Source: Corynebacterium camporealensis (GTDB lineage: Bacteria; Actinomycetota; Actinomycetes; Mycobacteriales; Mycobacteriaceae). Taken from it: DNA of 64,000 bases. Positions 34,426-46,150 of this stretch are shown here, piece after piece. The notes beneath the pieces were generated by a model. That model was not told where the DNA came from. It saw only the letters and a list, made by a program, of their open reading frames with translations, and ran no database searches. Both the position numbers and the translations under genes were made by a program. Within the stretch, counting starts at the first letter, position 1, and each line of letters opens with the position of its first letter. Location of the stretch: positions 124,001 through 188,000 of the forward strand of contig NZ_CP011311.1 of assembly GCF_000980815.1 (NCBI RefSeq), in the 5' to 3' direction.

Positions 34426-35586
34426 CTAGTCGGTGTTTTTCTTCCCCGCGCCGCCGGATTTCCGACGACCCCGGCCACCCCGACGCCGCCTCCTGCGGCC
34501 CGAGCCGGACTTCTTCTGATTCGGCCGCGGCTTACCGGACTGCCCGCGCTGCGGCGGACCCTTCGGTTTGTCCTCAGCCGGTGGGTCGATGGGGCCTTCG
34601 ATGCGCTCTAAGGCATTGAGGAAAGCCTGGTCTGCCATCAGCGGGATGTCTTTGCGCTGGGCGTGCATAGGCTTGCCGACGAGATCTGTCGTCGCATTAC
34701 ACACCACCAGCGAGGTTTCCCGAGAGAGCTTTTCTTTGTAATTCAGCTCCGCCTTGGTCAGTGCCGCGATGATCTCATCCGGGTCGGCTTCGATCTCGGG
34801 CGCGACGACGATTTCCATACCGCGGCGCAGCTCCTTGCCCGGGCGATACGCGCCGGGATTGTGGTGCTGGCGGGGAGCTTCGGCGGCATCGACACGCACA
34901 TGCGATCGCTGCAGCCCAAAGCGGTCAGCGCGCAGGTCATCCGGTACGTAACTGCTCACGACGCCCGCGGCTTTCTGCGCGCGGGCCAAGGTAATAAGCA
35001 GCTCCGTCGACTCGCGGGAGGTCTCGCGTTCGGATCGCTGGGCGCGCTCGAGGTTGGCCTTCGGGCTGGGGGCATTAACGCCATTGGCCTGCGCGACTGC
35101 AGCCAAGCGAATGTCGTTGGAACGCAGGCCCTGGCGGTAGGTGGTGGCCAAGGTATCGATAATCCGCGAGGGTGTTGGAACGTGACCGACTTTTTGGCGA
35201 CGACGCCTCCCACCACGATTGCGATTACGGTTGCGCGCACGGTTTTGGCGTGCCGCGGCAATCATCGCGCGCCGGGCCTCGGAGACGATAAATCCCCAGG
35301 TATACGGAGTATCGTGCACGATAAGCTCGCGACCATCCAAGAAACGATCCAGCGGTTTCAGAATGCGCGAAAAAGACTGGCCGCCGGAAATCTCTTCCGG
35401 CGTAAGGCCGTGCTGGTGGCGGGGGCCGGGATCGCTATCGGGGTTGAGCACTGCGTGGAAGTCATCGCCAAGTTCGCCGGCGTCGTTGAAGGCGACGGCA
35501 TCGATAGCAACGATGCGCCCGGTAGCGGGGTGAATTCCCGTGGTCAACACAGTCAAGGCCACGTAGGGAAACTCCGGAGTACTCAT
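34426..35586 (-). CDS. DnaQ-like exonuclease-fold protein with BRCT-like domain, catalytic residues degenerate
   Basis: 386 residues. The N-terminus has the DnaQ fold pattern (YVALTVLTTGIHPATGRIVAI, later LIVHDTPYTWGFIVSEA), but the metal-binding DxE of motif ExoI is replaced by Thr12 and Leu14, and the usual HDA..D of motif ExoIII is not seen. A BRCT-like segment ends with SLVVCNATTDLVGKPMHAQR and PLMADQAFLNAL. The last 60 residues are Pro/Gly then arginine-rich (RRRRRRGGRGRR), suggesting nucleic acid binding. Likely a pseudo-exonuclease. Located between murT and leuA as in C. glutamicum. Confidence 0.75.
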   Translation of the reverse strand: MSTPEFPYVALTVLTTGIHPATGRIVAIDAVAFNDAGELGDDFHAVLNPDSDPGPRHQHGLTPEEISGGQSFSRILKPLDRFLDGRELIVHDTPYTWGFIVSEARRAMIAAARQNRARNRNRNRGGRRRRQKVGHVPTPSRIIDTLATTYRQGLRSNDIRLAAVAQANGVNAPSPKANLERAQRSERETSRESTELLITLARAQKAAGVVSSYVPDDLRADRFGLQRSHVRVDAAEAPRQHHNPGAYRPGKELRRGMEIVVAPEIEADPDEIIAALTKAELNYKEKLSRETSLVVCNATTDLVGKPMHAQRKDIPLMADQAFLNALERIEGPIDPPAEDKPKGPPQRGQSGKPRPNQKKSGSGRRRRRRGGRGRRKSGGAGKKNTD

Positions 35587-35635
35587 TGCCTATACTCTAG
35601 TAGCTTGCCCACGTGGCCTTGGGTTCAGGCGCGCG

Positions 35636-37541
<1,906 letters not shown>

Positions 37542-37546
37542 TACAA

Positions 37547-37600
37547 CTAGACCGAAATCCCGCCGCGGCGAATAAGGAGAAGGTGCAGCCGCGTTGTCAT
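37547..37600 (-). CDS. leuL: LeuA leader peptide (leucine-rich)
   Basis: A 17-codon frame reads MTTRLHLLLIRRGGISV and stops at TAG. Four of five codons at positions 5-9 are leucine, followed by Ile, the pattern of a ribosome-sensing leader peptide. It ends six bases before the leuA leader hairpin begins. A leader peptide in front of leuA is known in C. glutamicum, which supports the call. When leucyl-tRNA is scarce the ribosome would stall here and change the downstream fold. Confidence 0.65.
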   Translation of the reverse strand: MTTRLHLLLIRRGGISV

Positions 37601-37672
37601 GCAGAACACAATACCGCGCTTCCCACTCACTGGCAACAAATCTCACATATTGGAACGCGGTAGGGTGGAGGA

Positions 37673-38716
37673 ATGCTGTTGAGGAGGGCCGCCGGGGTCG
37701 TTGCAGGACTAACTGCTCTGCGCATCGTTGTCCTGCTTGCATTCGCAGTGCTTAACGATGCCTCCCTCACCCACCTGCTTACCCAATGGGATGCCGACTA
37801 CTACCTCGACATCGCCACCGAGGGCTATACCGGCGAGCGTTCCTATGCGTTCTTTCCCGGCTTTCCAGCACTCCTGGCACTGCTCGGGGGCAGCCCCATC
37901 GCAGCGCTCATCCTGAACTTCGGCGCCACAATTGCACTCGCCATGGGCGTGATGTGGTTGTGCGACAAACAAGGCGGCGGCACCCGTACTCAGCTCGCCG
38001 CGGCCGTCGTGGTCTGCGGCGCACCGATGTCCACAGTCTTCCTCATGCCCTATACTGAGGCGCTCTTCTGCGCCCTAAGCGTCTGGGCACTCATTGCCTT
38101 GCAAGACAAGCGCTGGTGGCTGACGGCAGTACTCATCGGCGCAGCCGGCACCGTCCGACTAACCGCTGCCGCACTCTTAGTCGCCTTCGGCATCTGCGTT
38201 CTACTCTGGGCGCGGAAAAACTGGCGCGCGTGGGCAGCGCTGATTCTGGCCAGCCTCCCACCCGTGGCGTTCATTGCGTGGGCCAGCTGGCGCTTGGGCA
38301 GCGTGGACGGGTACTTCGCCAACCAATCCGAGCATTGGGACTCCGGCTTCGACTTCGGACTCGCGACACTCCGCTGGGTCGGCGAGACCCTGACGACTGC
38401 CACCAACGCCGGCTATCTGCTCAGCACCCTGGTCATCCTCGCGGTACCGCTCACCTTGGCGCTGACCTGGCGTCGGCAACCGTTGCCGGTTGCCGTATTC
38501 GCCCTGGCACTGTGCATCAACGTCCTAGCTGCCGATGGCATCATGCACTCCCGCCCGCGCCTCCTGCTTCCCGCAGCAATCATCCTCATCCCCGTGGTCA
38601 TCGCTGCTTTCCGACGCCTGCCCACCCCCTGGGCCTGGACCTTCACCACCGCCTGGGCGCTGTTCGGCGCCTGGTTCTCCGGCTACATGCTCGCCGTGTT
38701 CGAATGGGCTATTTAA
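37673..38716 (+). CDS. GT-C-type membrane mannosyltransferase-like protein (PIG-V-like)
   Basis: 347 residues with about nine membrane helices. After the first helix the segment LLTQWDADYYLDIATEGY carries the WD.DYY motif seen in PIG-V/GT-C mannosyltransferases that use polyprenyl-phosphate mannose, and FFPGFPALL follows. It could act in lipoarabinomannan, lipomannan or protein mannosylation; this is inference from family. GGTGGAGG precedes the ATG. It converges on the DMT gene with an 8-base overlap. Confidence 0.7.
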   Translation: MLLRRAAGVVAGLTALRIVVLLAFAVLNDASLTHLLTQWDADYYLDIATEGYTGERSYAFFPGFPALLALLGGSPIAALILNFGATIALAMGVMWLCDKQGGGTRTQLAAAVVVCGAPMSTVFLMPYTEALFCALSVWALIALQDKRWWLTAVLIGAAGTVRLTAAALLVAFGICVLLWARKNWRAWAALILASLPPVAFIAWASWRLGSVDGYFANQSEHWDSGFDFGLATLRWVGETLTTATNAGYLLSTLVILAVPLTLALTWRRQPLPVAVFALALCINVLAADGIMHSRPRLLLPAAIILIPVVIAAFRRLPTPWAWTFTTAWALFGAWFSGYMLAVFEWAI

Positions 38717-39551
38717 CCGGCATGCGCGACAACACAATCGTCGAGGTCACCATTAACGCCAGCGCACCGGCCATGAGCACCCAGCCGGCGGCCGTCTCGA
38801 CCTGGAAATGCTCACCAAGCACGACATAACCTAAGCCGAAAGCTACAATCGGCTCGAAAATCGTCATCGCCGGCAACGAGCTCGACAGTGGGCCGGCCTG
38901 GAAAGAATACTGCTGCACAATCGTGCCCAACCCCGCCAAGCCGATCAGCGTGTACAGCGTCCAGGAGCTCAACAACTCGCCTAAACCAAGATGCAGATAG
39001 GTATCCATCACCGCTTTAGAAAGCAGTGCGACATAACCGTATAAAACGCCACAGGTAGTACCGAGTGCTAAGGCGCGGTGCTGGGGGCATCGCCAAGCAA
39101 CAGCTCCCAGGGCTGACATGAGGACCACGCCGAAGAGGAGGGCAGGCCACCATTGAGACCAGGCAGGAAGTGGGTCGCCGGCAGTGGGGCGGCCGTAGAC
39201 CACCAGCACGCCGACGGCGATGGTCAAAGCTAAAGACCAAAAGACCTCGTGGAAAGGCATCGGCCGGCGCGCGTACCAGGAAGCCAGAGGCAGGGTGAAC
39301 ATGAGTGAGAGCACCAAAATGGGCTGGACGACCAGCAACGTGCCAAAGCCGAGTGCGATAACCTGCAGGCCGTAAGCGGCAAGGGCTGCAAAGGTGCCAA
39401 CCCACCACAGGGGGCGGCGGATGGCAGTCGCCATGACGTGGCCGGGGGCATCGCGAGCTATGCGATGGCGCACCACCGTGCCCCACGCCACCGTAATCGC
39501 CGAAGCCAGCGCGAAGGCAATGGCGATCAAGGTATTTAACACCCCAACCAC
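38709..39551 (-). CDS. DMT-superfamily permease
   Basis: 280 residues with nine to ten membrane helices in two similar halves, typical of the drug/metabolite transporter superfamily. LVVQPILVLSLMFTLPLASW in the first half and SLPAMTIFEPIVAFGLGYVVLGE in the second are the repeat motifs. It starts at GTG 39551. A homologous membrane protein lies between leuA and lysC in C. glutamicum. Substrate unknown. Confidence 0.78.
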   Translation of the reverse strand: MVGVLNTLIAIAFALASAITVAWGTVVRHRIARDAPGHVMATAIRRPLWWVGTFAALAAYGLQVIALGFGTLLVVQPILVLSLMFTLPLASWYARRPMPFHEVFWSLALTIAVGVLVVYGRPTAGDPLPAWSQWWPALLFGVVLMSALGAVAWRCPQHRALALGTTCGVLYGYVALLSKAVMDTYLHLGLGELLSSWTLYTLIGLAGLGTIVQQYSFQAGPLSSSLPAMTIFEPIVAFGLGYVVLGEHFQVETAAGWVLMAGALALMVTSTIVLSRMPVK

Positions 39552-39691
39552 GCTAGTAAAACGGGGCTGAAAATGCAGTATTGGGGCACAATGGGGGTCA
39601 GACGCAATACAGGTTGTAGCATGGGAAATTGACTACTACATGACAGGTATTCGCCGCTGGCGATGCCGCGAAGAAAGGTGGCAACCCGAAC

Positions 39692-40957
39692 GTGGCACTC
39701 ATCGTTCAAAAATACGGAGGCTCGTCCCTAGAATCGGCAGAGCGCATCCGCGCGGTAGCGGAGCGCGTCGTGGCCACAAAGAAGGCCGGCCACGACGTGG
39801 TTGTGGTTTGCTCGGCTATGGGCGATACCACCGATGACCTGCTGGATCTAGCAACCCAGGTCAACCCTGTTCCCCCGCAGCGCGAAATGGACATGCTGCT
39901 CACGGCAGGCGAGCGTATTTCTAACGCTCTCGTTGCGATGGCCGTGGAATCCTACGGTGCGGAGGCACAGTCCTTTACCGGTTCGCAGGCTGGCGTGCTG
40001 ACCACGGAGCGCCACGGTAATGCGCGCATCGTGGATGTCACCCCGGGGCGTATTACTGAAGCACTCGACAACGGCAAGATTTGTATCGTCGCTGGCTTCC
40101 AGGGCGTGAATAAGGAAACTCGCGACGTGACCACCTTGGGTCGCGGCGGTTCCGATACAACCGCGGTGGCCCTGGCAGCGGCACTCGGCGCCGATGTCTG
40201 CGAGATTTACTCGGATGTTGATGGCGTGTACACCGCTGACCCGCGCATCGTGCCGGATGCGCAGAAGCTAGAAAAGCTGTCTTTCGAGGAAATGCTCGAA
40301 ATGGCCGCTGTTGGCTCGAAGATCCTGGTGCTGCGCAGTGTCGAATACGCGCGTGCCTTTAATGTTCCCTTGCGAGTTCGCTCGTCTTATAGCAATGACC
40401 CCGGCACGCTGATTGCCGGTTCGATGGAGGATATTCCTGTGGAAGAAGCAGTACTTACTGGCGTAGCAACTGACAAGTCCGAAGCTAAGGTCACCGTGTT
40501 GGGTATTCCGGACCAACCGGGCGAGGCCGCTAAGGTCTTCCGCGCAATTGCCGAGGCCGAAATCAACATCGACATGGTGCTGCAGAATGTCTCCTCGCTG
40601 GAGGATGGCACCACGGACATCACCTTTACCTGCCCGCGTTCCGATGGCCCGCGCGCGATGGAGATTCTTACCAAGCTGCAAAGCGAGGGCGGTTGGAACA
40701 ACGTGCTTTACGACGACCAAGTCGGCAAGATTTCTCTCGTCGGCGCCGGCATGAAGTCCCACCCGGGTGTCACCGCGGACTTCACCGAAGCTCTGCGCGA
40801 TGTGAACGTGAACATGGAGTTGATCTCCACTTCCGAGATTCGCATTTCGGTGCTGACCCGCGAGGCAGACGTTGACAAGGCAGCACGTGCGCTGCATGAT
40901 AAGTTCCAGCTGGGCGGCGATGACGAAGCAGTCGTCTACGCCGGTACCGGTCGATAG
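39692..40957 (+). CDS. lysC: Aspartokinase, alpha chain
   Basis: Phosphorylates aspartate, entry to lysine, threonine, methionine and diaminopimelate. The 421-residue protein starts [16 protein letters not shown] and has the kinase motif [21 protein letters not shown], then two ACT domains. The allosteric region [17 protein letters not shown] appears like the wild-type C. glutamicum enzyme, so concerted lysine/threonine inhibition is expected. GTG 39692 is preceded by GAAAGGTGG. asd follows after 16 bases. Confidence 0.95.
   Translation: MALIVQKYGGSSLESAERIRAVAERVVATKKAGHDVVVVCSAMGDTTDDLLDLATQVNPVPPQREMDMLLTAGERISNALVAMAVESYGAEAQSFTGSQAGVLTTERHGNARIVDVTPGRITEALDNGKICIVAGFQGVNKETRDVTTLGRGGSDTTAVALAAALGADVCEIYSDVDGVYTADPRIVPDAQKLEKLSFEEMLEMAAVGSKILVLRSVEYARAFNVPLRVRSSYSNDPGTLIAGSMEDIPVEEAVLTGVATDKSEAKVTVLGIPDQPGEAAKVFRAIAEAEINIDMVLQNVSSLEDGTTDITFTCPRSDGPRAMEILTKLQSEGGWNNVLYDDQVGKISLVGAGMKSHPGVTADFTEALRDVNVNMELISTSEIRISVLTREADVDKAARALHDKFQLGGDDEAVVYAGTGR
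40439..40957 (+). CDS. lysC: Aspartokinase beta chain from an internal start
   Basis: In C. glutamicum the lysC reading frame also makes a beta subunit consisting of the ACT domains. Here an in-frame GTG at 40439 ([18 protein letters not shown]) stands 8 bases after GGAGG (40426-40430), at the same place as the known internal start. Product would be 172 residues. The site is well conserved in spacing, supporting real use; the alpha2-beta2 enzyme is family knowledge. Confidence 0.75.
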   Translation: MEEAVLTGVATDKSEAKVTVLGIPDQPGEAAKVFRAIAEAEINIDMVLQNVSSLEDGTTDITFTCPRSDGPRAMEILTKLQSEGGWNNVLYDDQVGKISLVGAGMKSHPGVTADFTEALRDVNVNMELISTSEIRISVLTREADVDKAARALHDKFQLGGDDEAVVYAGTGR

Positions 40958-40964
40958 CTTCTAA

Positions 40965-42005
<1,041 letters not shown>

Positions 42006-42042
42006 CCAACAACTCCGGTGAGGAAGTTCCGCGCCAGATCGA

Positions 42043-42087
42043 AAAATCCGGGTTGCTAGCTAGTTGCTAGGGCCCGGATTTTCTTTA
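42043..42087 (+). terminator. Terminator of the lysC-asd operon
   Basis: AAAATCCGGG (42043-42052) pairs with CCCGGATTTT (42073-42082), followed by CTTTAG. The loop contains repeats of TTGCTAG. Confidence 0.8.
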
Positions 42088-42121
42088 GGGCTTTACCCCC
42101 GTCGAGGAATCCGCTCGTGGA

Positions 42122-43549
42122 TTACTCGACGGCGTCGTCCTTAGAGATGGGACGGGACTTGCCGAAGTCCAAGTCTTCCTTGATGGACTTGTCGTCCTGC
42201 TTGGCGGCATCGGCAGGCGATGCGTCATCGGAAGGAACTTCCGGCTTGGTGTGCTGCACGTAGACCACAGATGGGTCGAGAGAGTTGCGGTCGTAGCCTT
42301 CGAGCTCATCGTCAGCTTCGAGGTCCTCATGAATTTCCTCAGCAACAGCATTGACGAAGGCCGGGGTGGCCATGTTAGAGGTACGAGCCAGGGTGCGCAG
42401 CTCGCGCTGGTTCTTCTTGGTGAAACGCTCGCGCGGATCCAGCTTGCGCTGAACCAGGACGCGGGCGCGGGTACGACGCTCTGCCTCAGCAGACAGATTG
42501 TTGCGGTTGCGCCACCAGCCGATGGTCATCACGGCAATCATCAGCAGGCCGATGTAGCCCAGGATCGGGTAGACAAAGCCAACGAGCTCCTGGAAGCCCA
42601 CGAAGGACAGTGCAAAGCCGATGATGCAGGCACCGGCGTAGACCGGGTAGAAGCGACGCGGGTTGTCGCGGGTCAGGCGCTTAGCCATCGCGTAGAACAT
42701 ACCGACCGCGGTGTTAAAGACCATGCCGTAAATAACAAAGGTCATGATGTAGCCGAGGATCGGGTTGATGTCGGTAATCAGCTTCAGAATCGGCAGGTCC
42801 TGGCCGTTGACGTCCGGTGCCACGAAGTACAGGGAGGTCACCAGCAGAACCAGCAGGAACACAAACGCGATACCGCCGAAGATACCGCCCAGGCCCACGG
42901 TCTTGTTATCGAGGAAGTTACCGCCAATAACAATGGCCATGGATACTGCACAGATGGCGTTCAGGCCGGTGTAGTTCAGCGCGGACAGCCACCAGCTGCC
43001 AATAGCAGCATCGACGTTTTCGACTGCGTACGCGTCAAAGGCATCCAAGTCGATGGGGGTGGTGACGATGGCATAGATCGTCGCAAAGCCGACGAAGATA
43101 ATGATAAATGGGGTCACGACACCCAAAACCGTGGTGACCTTATCGACATCGAGAAGGCCGACCAGCAGCACCAGAATCAGCATCGACAGGGCGCCCACCC
43201 AAATCGGGACCGACGGGAACTGCTGGGTGATGTTTGAGCCGCCACCGGCGAACATGACGAAGCCAATGGAAAACAGCGTCAGCAGGGTGCCGTAGTCCAG
43301 AATGCGGGAAATAATGGGGCCAGAGACCTTGTCGTAGACCGCGGTGTGCTCATCAGCCTGGAAGTAAGAACCCAGCTGCAAAAAGGCGATACCTGCGATA
43401 ACCATCAAGGCTGCCGACAGGGCCATGCCAACAAGGCCCATGTTGCCGAAGGCCACGAAGTACTGCATTGCCTCCTGGCCAGAGGCGAAGCCAGCACCAA
43501 CGACGACGCCGATAAACGCCATCGAAATGGCTATAGCGCGTTTAATCAT
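42122..43549 (-). CDS. YkvI-family membrane carrier
   Basis: 475 residues. The N-terminal 340 residues hold about ten helices and start IAISMAFIGVVVGAGFASGQE, the signature of the YkvI branch of the amino acid/cation transporter superfamily. A charged cytoplasmic tail of about 110 residues follows, ending in a Lys/Asp-rich stretch. Substrate is unknown. A large hairpin lies in its 5' leader. It is transcribed in the same direction as sigC but 259 bases precede its own start, so it likely has its own promoter. Confidence 0.75.
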   Translation of the reverse strand: MIKRAIAISMAFIGVVVGAGFASGQEAMQYFVAFGNMGLVGMALSAALMVIAGIAFLQLGSYFQADEHTAVYDKVSGPIISRILDYGTLLTLFSIGFVMFAGGGSNITQQFPSVPIWVGALSMLILVLLVGLLDVDKVTTVLGVVTPFIIIFVGFATIYAIVTTPIDLDAFDAYAVENVDAAIGSWWLSALNYTGLNAICAVSMAIVIGGNFLDNKTVGLGGIFGGIAFVFLLVLLVTSLYFVAPDVNGQDLPILKLITDINPILGYIMTFVIYGMVFNTAVGMFYAMAKRLTRDNPRRFYPVYAGACIIGFALSFVGFQELVGFVYPILGYIGLLMIAVMTIGWWRNRNNLSAEAERRTRARVLVQRKLDPRERFTKKNQRELRTLARTSNMATPAFVNAVAEEIHEDLEADDELEGYDRNSLDPSVVYVQHTKPEVPSDDASPADAAKQDDKSIKEDLDFGKSRPISKDDAVE

Positions 43550-43578
43550 GAGGGAAAAGACTCTCTATCTCACACAAG

Positions 43579-43610
43579 CCGAGCCCGCTCGGGCAGGAAT
43601 GCGGGCTCGG
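43579..43610 (-). promoter_or_regulatory. Ten-pair hairpin in the leader of the YkvI-family gene
   Basis: CCGAGCCCGC (43579-43588) pairs perfectly with GCGGGCTCGG (43601-43610) over a 12-base loop, 30 bases before the start codon of the gene at 43549. No T tract follows on that strand. It could be a regulatory leader; sequence 43611-43808 otherwise shows nothing I recognise. Confidence 0.45.
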
Positions 43611-43808
43611 ATCGACGTTCGATTGTGCATGTGTGTGCAACCTTCCATAGTAGTGGGAATGCACAACAAATAGGAACTTGAAACTCCAGCAAACTCCATG
43701 CGTACGGGCTTACAGGTGTGAATTTTTCCTAGTTAAGCTAGGGATTTAGCTCGGTCACTGGAATATAACAATTTCTCAGGAAACGGCACGGGGCACATTT
43801 CCCGCGGG

Positions 43809-44351
43809 CTAGTCGGAAGCGCGCTCGATGAGGTCCTTGCGCGCACGGGCCACGCGGGAGCGAATGGTGCCCACGCGCACGCCGGCAATCTTGGCGGCCT
43901 CATCGTAGGTATACCCCAACACCTGGGTCAGGATAAGTGCTTCGCGACGGTCGGCGGGCAGGGCATCGATAAGCGCACGGGCGTCAATCCACTCACTCCA
44001 GTTTTCAGCCGCGGTGGTTTGCTGCGGCACGTCTTCATATTGGGTCGCGGACTTGCGGGGCCGGGCCATGTCGTGGCGGATGTTGTCGACCCACACGCGG
44101 CGGGCTAATGACAATAACCAGGTGCGCGCAGAGGACCGGGCGGCGAAGCGGGGCAGGGCGCCGATGACGCGGAGATAGGTTTCTTGGGTCAGATCGTCGG
44201 CAAGCTCGGGCCCACCTAGATGGGCGAGCAGGCGCCACACGTCATCCTGGGTGGCTTTGATGAACTCCGTTAACGCCGTGCGGTCACCGCGGCCGGCTTT
44301 CAGTGCCAGCTCGGTGACCCGGGCATCGTCGTGTTCGGAGTGGTGTTGCAC
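43809..44351 (-). CDS. sigC: ECF sigma factor SigC
   Basis: 180 residues. Sigma region 2 is visible as GPELADDLTQETYLRVIGALPRF and ARTWLLSLARRVWVDNIR, and region 4 as LPADRREALILTQVLGYTYDEAAKIAGVRVGTIRSRVARARKDL. No anti-sigma gene is adjacent. The GTG at 44351 gives a start typical for this sigma; the frame stays open far upstream antisense to katA, which I regard as chance. In C. glutamicum SigC affects respiratory chain genes; the place next to katA is conserved. Confidence 0.88.
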   Translation of the reverse strand: MQHHSEHDDARVTELALKAGRGDRTALTEFIKATQDDVWRLLAHLGGPELADDLTQETYLRVIGALPRFAARSSARTWLLSLARRVWVDNIRHDMARPRKSATQYEDVPQQTTAAENWSEWIDARALIDALPADRREALILTQVLGYTYDEAAKIAGVRVGTIRSRVARARKDLIERASD

Positions 44352-44421
44352 CTTGCTGAATTTACCAGGTGGCAAGGTGAGCCTGGCTTTAGTGGAAAAC
44401 CTATTAGTTTTCTGAGTGACG

Positions 44422-44450
44422 TTGTCGGAGCTTATAAATTCGCGTAGGAT
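44422..44450 (+). promoter_or_regulatory. katA promoter
   Basis: TTGTCG (44422-44427) and TAGGAT (44445-44450) with a 17-base spacer, about 40 bases before the katA start codon. Confidence 0.6.
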
Positions 44451-44489
44451 GGGACGAGTCAACTCCCCACGAGCTAGGAGGCTAGCTAA

Positions 44490-46037
44490 ATGACTGATTT
44501 TCCTGCAGACAAGGTACTCAACAAGGGTCAGCGCGCTGCCGGTGGCGAGAACTCCACTCGCCCGTCCGGCCAGCCTGTTGCATCCGAGAACACTTCTATT
44601 ACTTACGGCCAGCAGGGCCCGGTAACCCTGAATGATGTTCACCTCATCGAAAAGCTTGCGCACTTCAACCGCGAGCGCGTGCCGGAGCGTACCCCGCACG
44701 CTAAGGGCCACGGTGCCTTCGGTGAGTTGCACGTCACCGAGGATGTGTCCGCTTACACCAAGGCAAAGGTCTTCCAGAAGGGCACCGTTACCCCGATGAT
44801 GGGCCGTTTCTCCACCGTTGCTGGTGAGCAGGGCTCCCCGGATACCTGGCGCGACGTTCACGGCTTCGCGCTGCGTTTCTACACCGAGGACGGCAACCTG
44901 GACATCGTTGGCAACAACACCCCGGTGTTCTTCCTGCGTGACGGCATTAAGTTCCCGGACTTCATCCACTCCCAGAAGCGCCTGGGCACCAACGGCCTGC
45001 GCGATGCTGATATGCAGTGGGATTTCTGGACCCGTACTCCGGAGTCCGCTCACCAGGTGACCTACCTGATGGGTGACCGCGGTACCCCGAAGACCACCCG
45101 CCACCAGAACGGCTACGGCTCCCACACCTACCAGTGGGTCAACGAGGAAGGCGACGCCTTCTGGGTTAAGTACCACTTCAAGACCCGCCAGGGCGTGGAG
45201 AACTTCACCGACGCTGAGGCCACCGAGAAGGCCGGTACCGATCCGGACCTGCACCGCGAGGACCTCTACAACGCTATTGAAGAGGGCAACTACCCGGTCT
45301 GGGACGTCAAGGTTCAGATCATGCCTTTCGACGAGGCTGAGAACTACCGCTTCAACCCGTTCGATCTGACCAAGACCTGGTCCAAGAAGGACTACCCGTT
45401 GCACGATGTCGGCTACTTCGTCCTGAACCGCAACCCGCGCAACTTCTTCGCACAGATTGAGCAGGTTGCTCTGGATCCGTCCAACATCGTTCCGGGCCAC
45501 GGTCTGTCCCCGGACAAGATGCTGCAGGCTCGCGTGTTCGCATACGCTGACCAGCAGCGCTACCGCATCGGACCGAACTACAAGCAGCTGCCGGTTAACC
45601 AGCCGCTGAACCAGGTCAACACCTACGAGCACGAGGGCCCAATGGCCTACCTGTTCAATGACCCGCAGGACCCGGTCTACTCCCCGAACCGCCACGCTAA
45701 GGGCAACGGCCTGCTCGACGGTGACACCACCGACCACACCCCAGAGGCTGAGACCGTCACCGCTCCGGATCTGTACGTGACCCCGGATTCTCACGGTTCC
45801 GAGTTCGTCCGTGCTTCTGCTTACGTCAAGCACCCGGAGGACGACGACTTCGTACAGGCACGTGACCTCTACGAGAACGTCTACGACGATGGTGCCAAGG
45901 AGCGTCTGGCAGACAACATCACCAACGCTATGGCTGGTGTGTCCCCGGAGACCGAGGAGCGCGTCTACGAGTACTGGACCAACGTTCACCCGGATCTGGG
46001 CAAGCGCGTTCGCGAGCTGTTTGCTGAGAAGAAGTAA
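44490..46037 (+). CDS. katA: Heme catalase
   Basis: Breaks down hydrogen peroxide. The 515-residue protein has the distal histidine His70 in PHAKGHGAFGEL, the asparagine region DIVGNNTPVFFLRD, and the proximal heme ligand Tyr352 in RVFAYADQQRYRIG. The ribosome site TAGGAGG is close to the ATG. Divergent from sigC, with a clear promoter and its own terminator, so monocistronic. Confidence 0.96.
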   Translation: MTDFPADKVLNKGQRAAGGENSTRPSGQPVASENTSITYGQQGPVTLNDVHLIEKLAHFNRERVPERTPHAKGHGAFGELHVTEDVSAYTKAKVFQKGTVTPMMGRFSTVAGEQGSPDTWRDVHGFALRFYTEDGNLDIVGNNTPVFFLRDGIKFPDFIHSQKRLGTNGLRDADMQWDFWTRTPESAHQVTYLMGDRGTPKTTRHQNGYGSHTYQWVNEEGDAFWVKYHFKTRQGVENFTDAEATEKAGTDPDLHREDLYNAIEEGNYPVWDVKVQIMPFDEAENYRFNPFDLTKTWSKKDYPLHDVGYFVLNRNPRNFFAQIEQVALDPSNIVPGHGLSPDKMLQARVFAYADQQRYRIGPNYKQLPVNQPLNQVNTYEHEGPMAYLFNDPQDPVYSPNRHAKGNGLLDGDTTDHTPEAETVTAPDLYVTPDSHGSEFVRASAYVKHPEDDDFVQARDLYENVYDDGAKERLADNITNAMAGVSPETEERVYEYWTNVHPDLGKRVRELFAEKK

Positions 46038-46060
46038 GCTCTAGCGCTTTAGTCGAATTA

Positions 46061-46096
46061 CCCTCGCTTCACCCTGTGTGGTGGCGAGGGTTTTCG
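46061..46096 (+). terminator. Terminator after katA
   Basis: ACCCTCGC (46061-46068) pairs with GCGAGGGT (46085-46092), with CACC/GGTG extending it, then TTT. Confidence 0.8.
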
Positions 46097-46150
46097 CTGT
46101 TTTCCGCGCGCCTTAAAAGCTGGCGAGCTGCTAAAAGATAGATTTTAAGC

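Noticed and set aside
43809..45989. Very long minus-strand frame (726 codons) running from sigC across katA
   Set aside because: Only the first-transcribed part outside katA is arbitrary sequence; the real protein is the 180-residue sigma factor at its end. The rest mirrors katA codon structure in a GC-rich genome.
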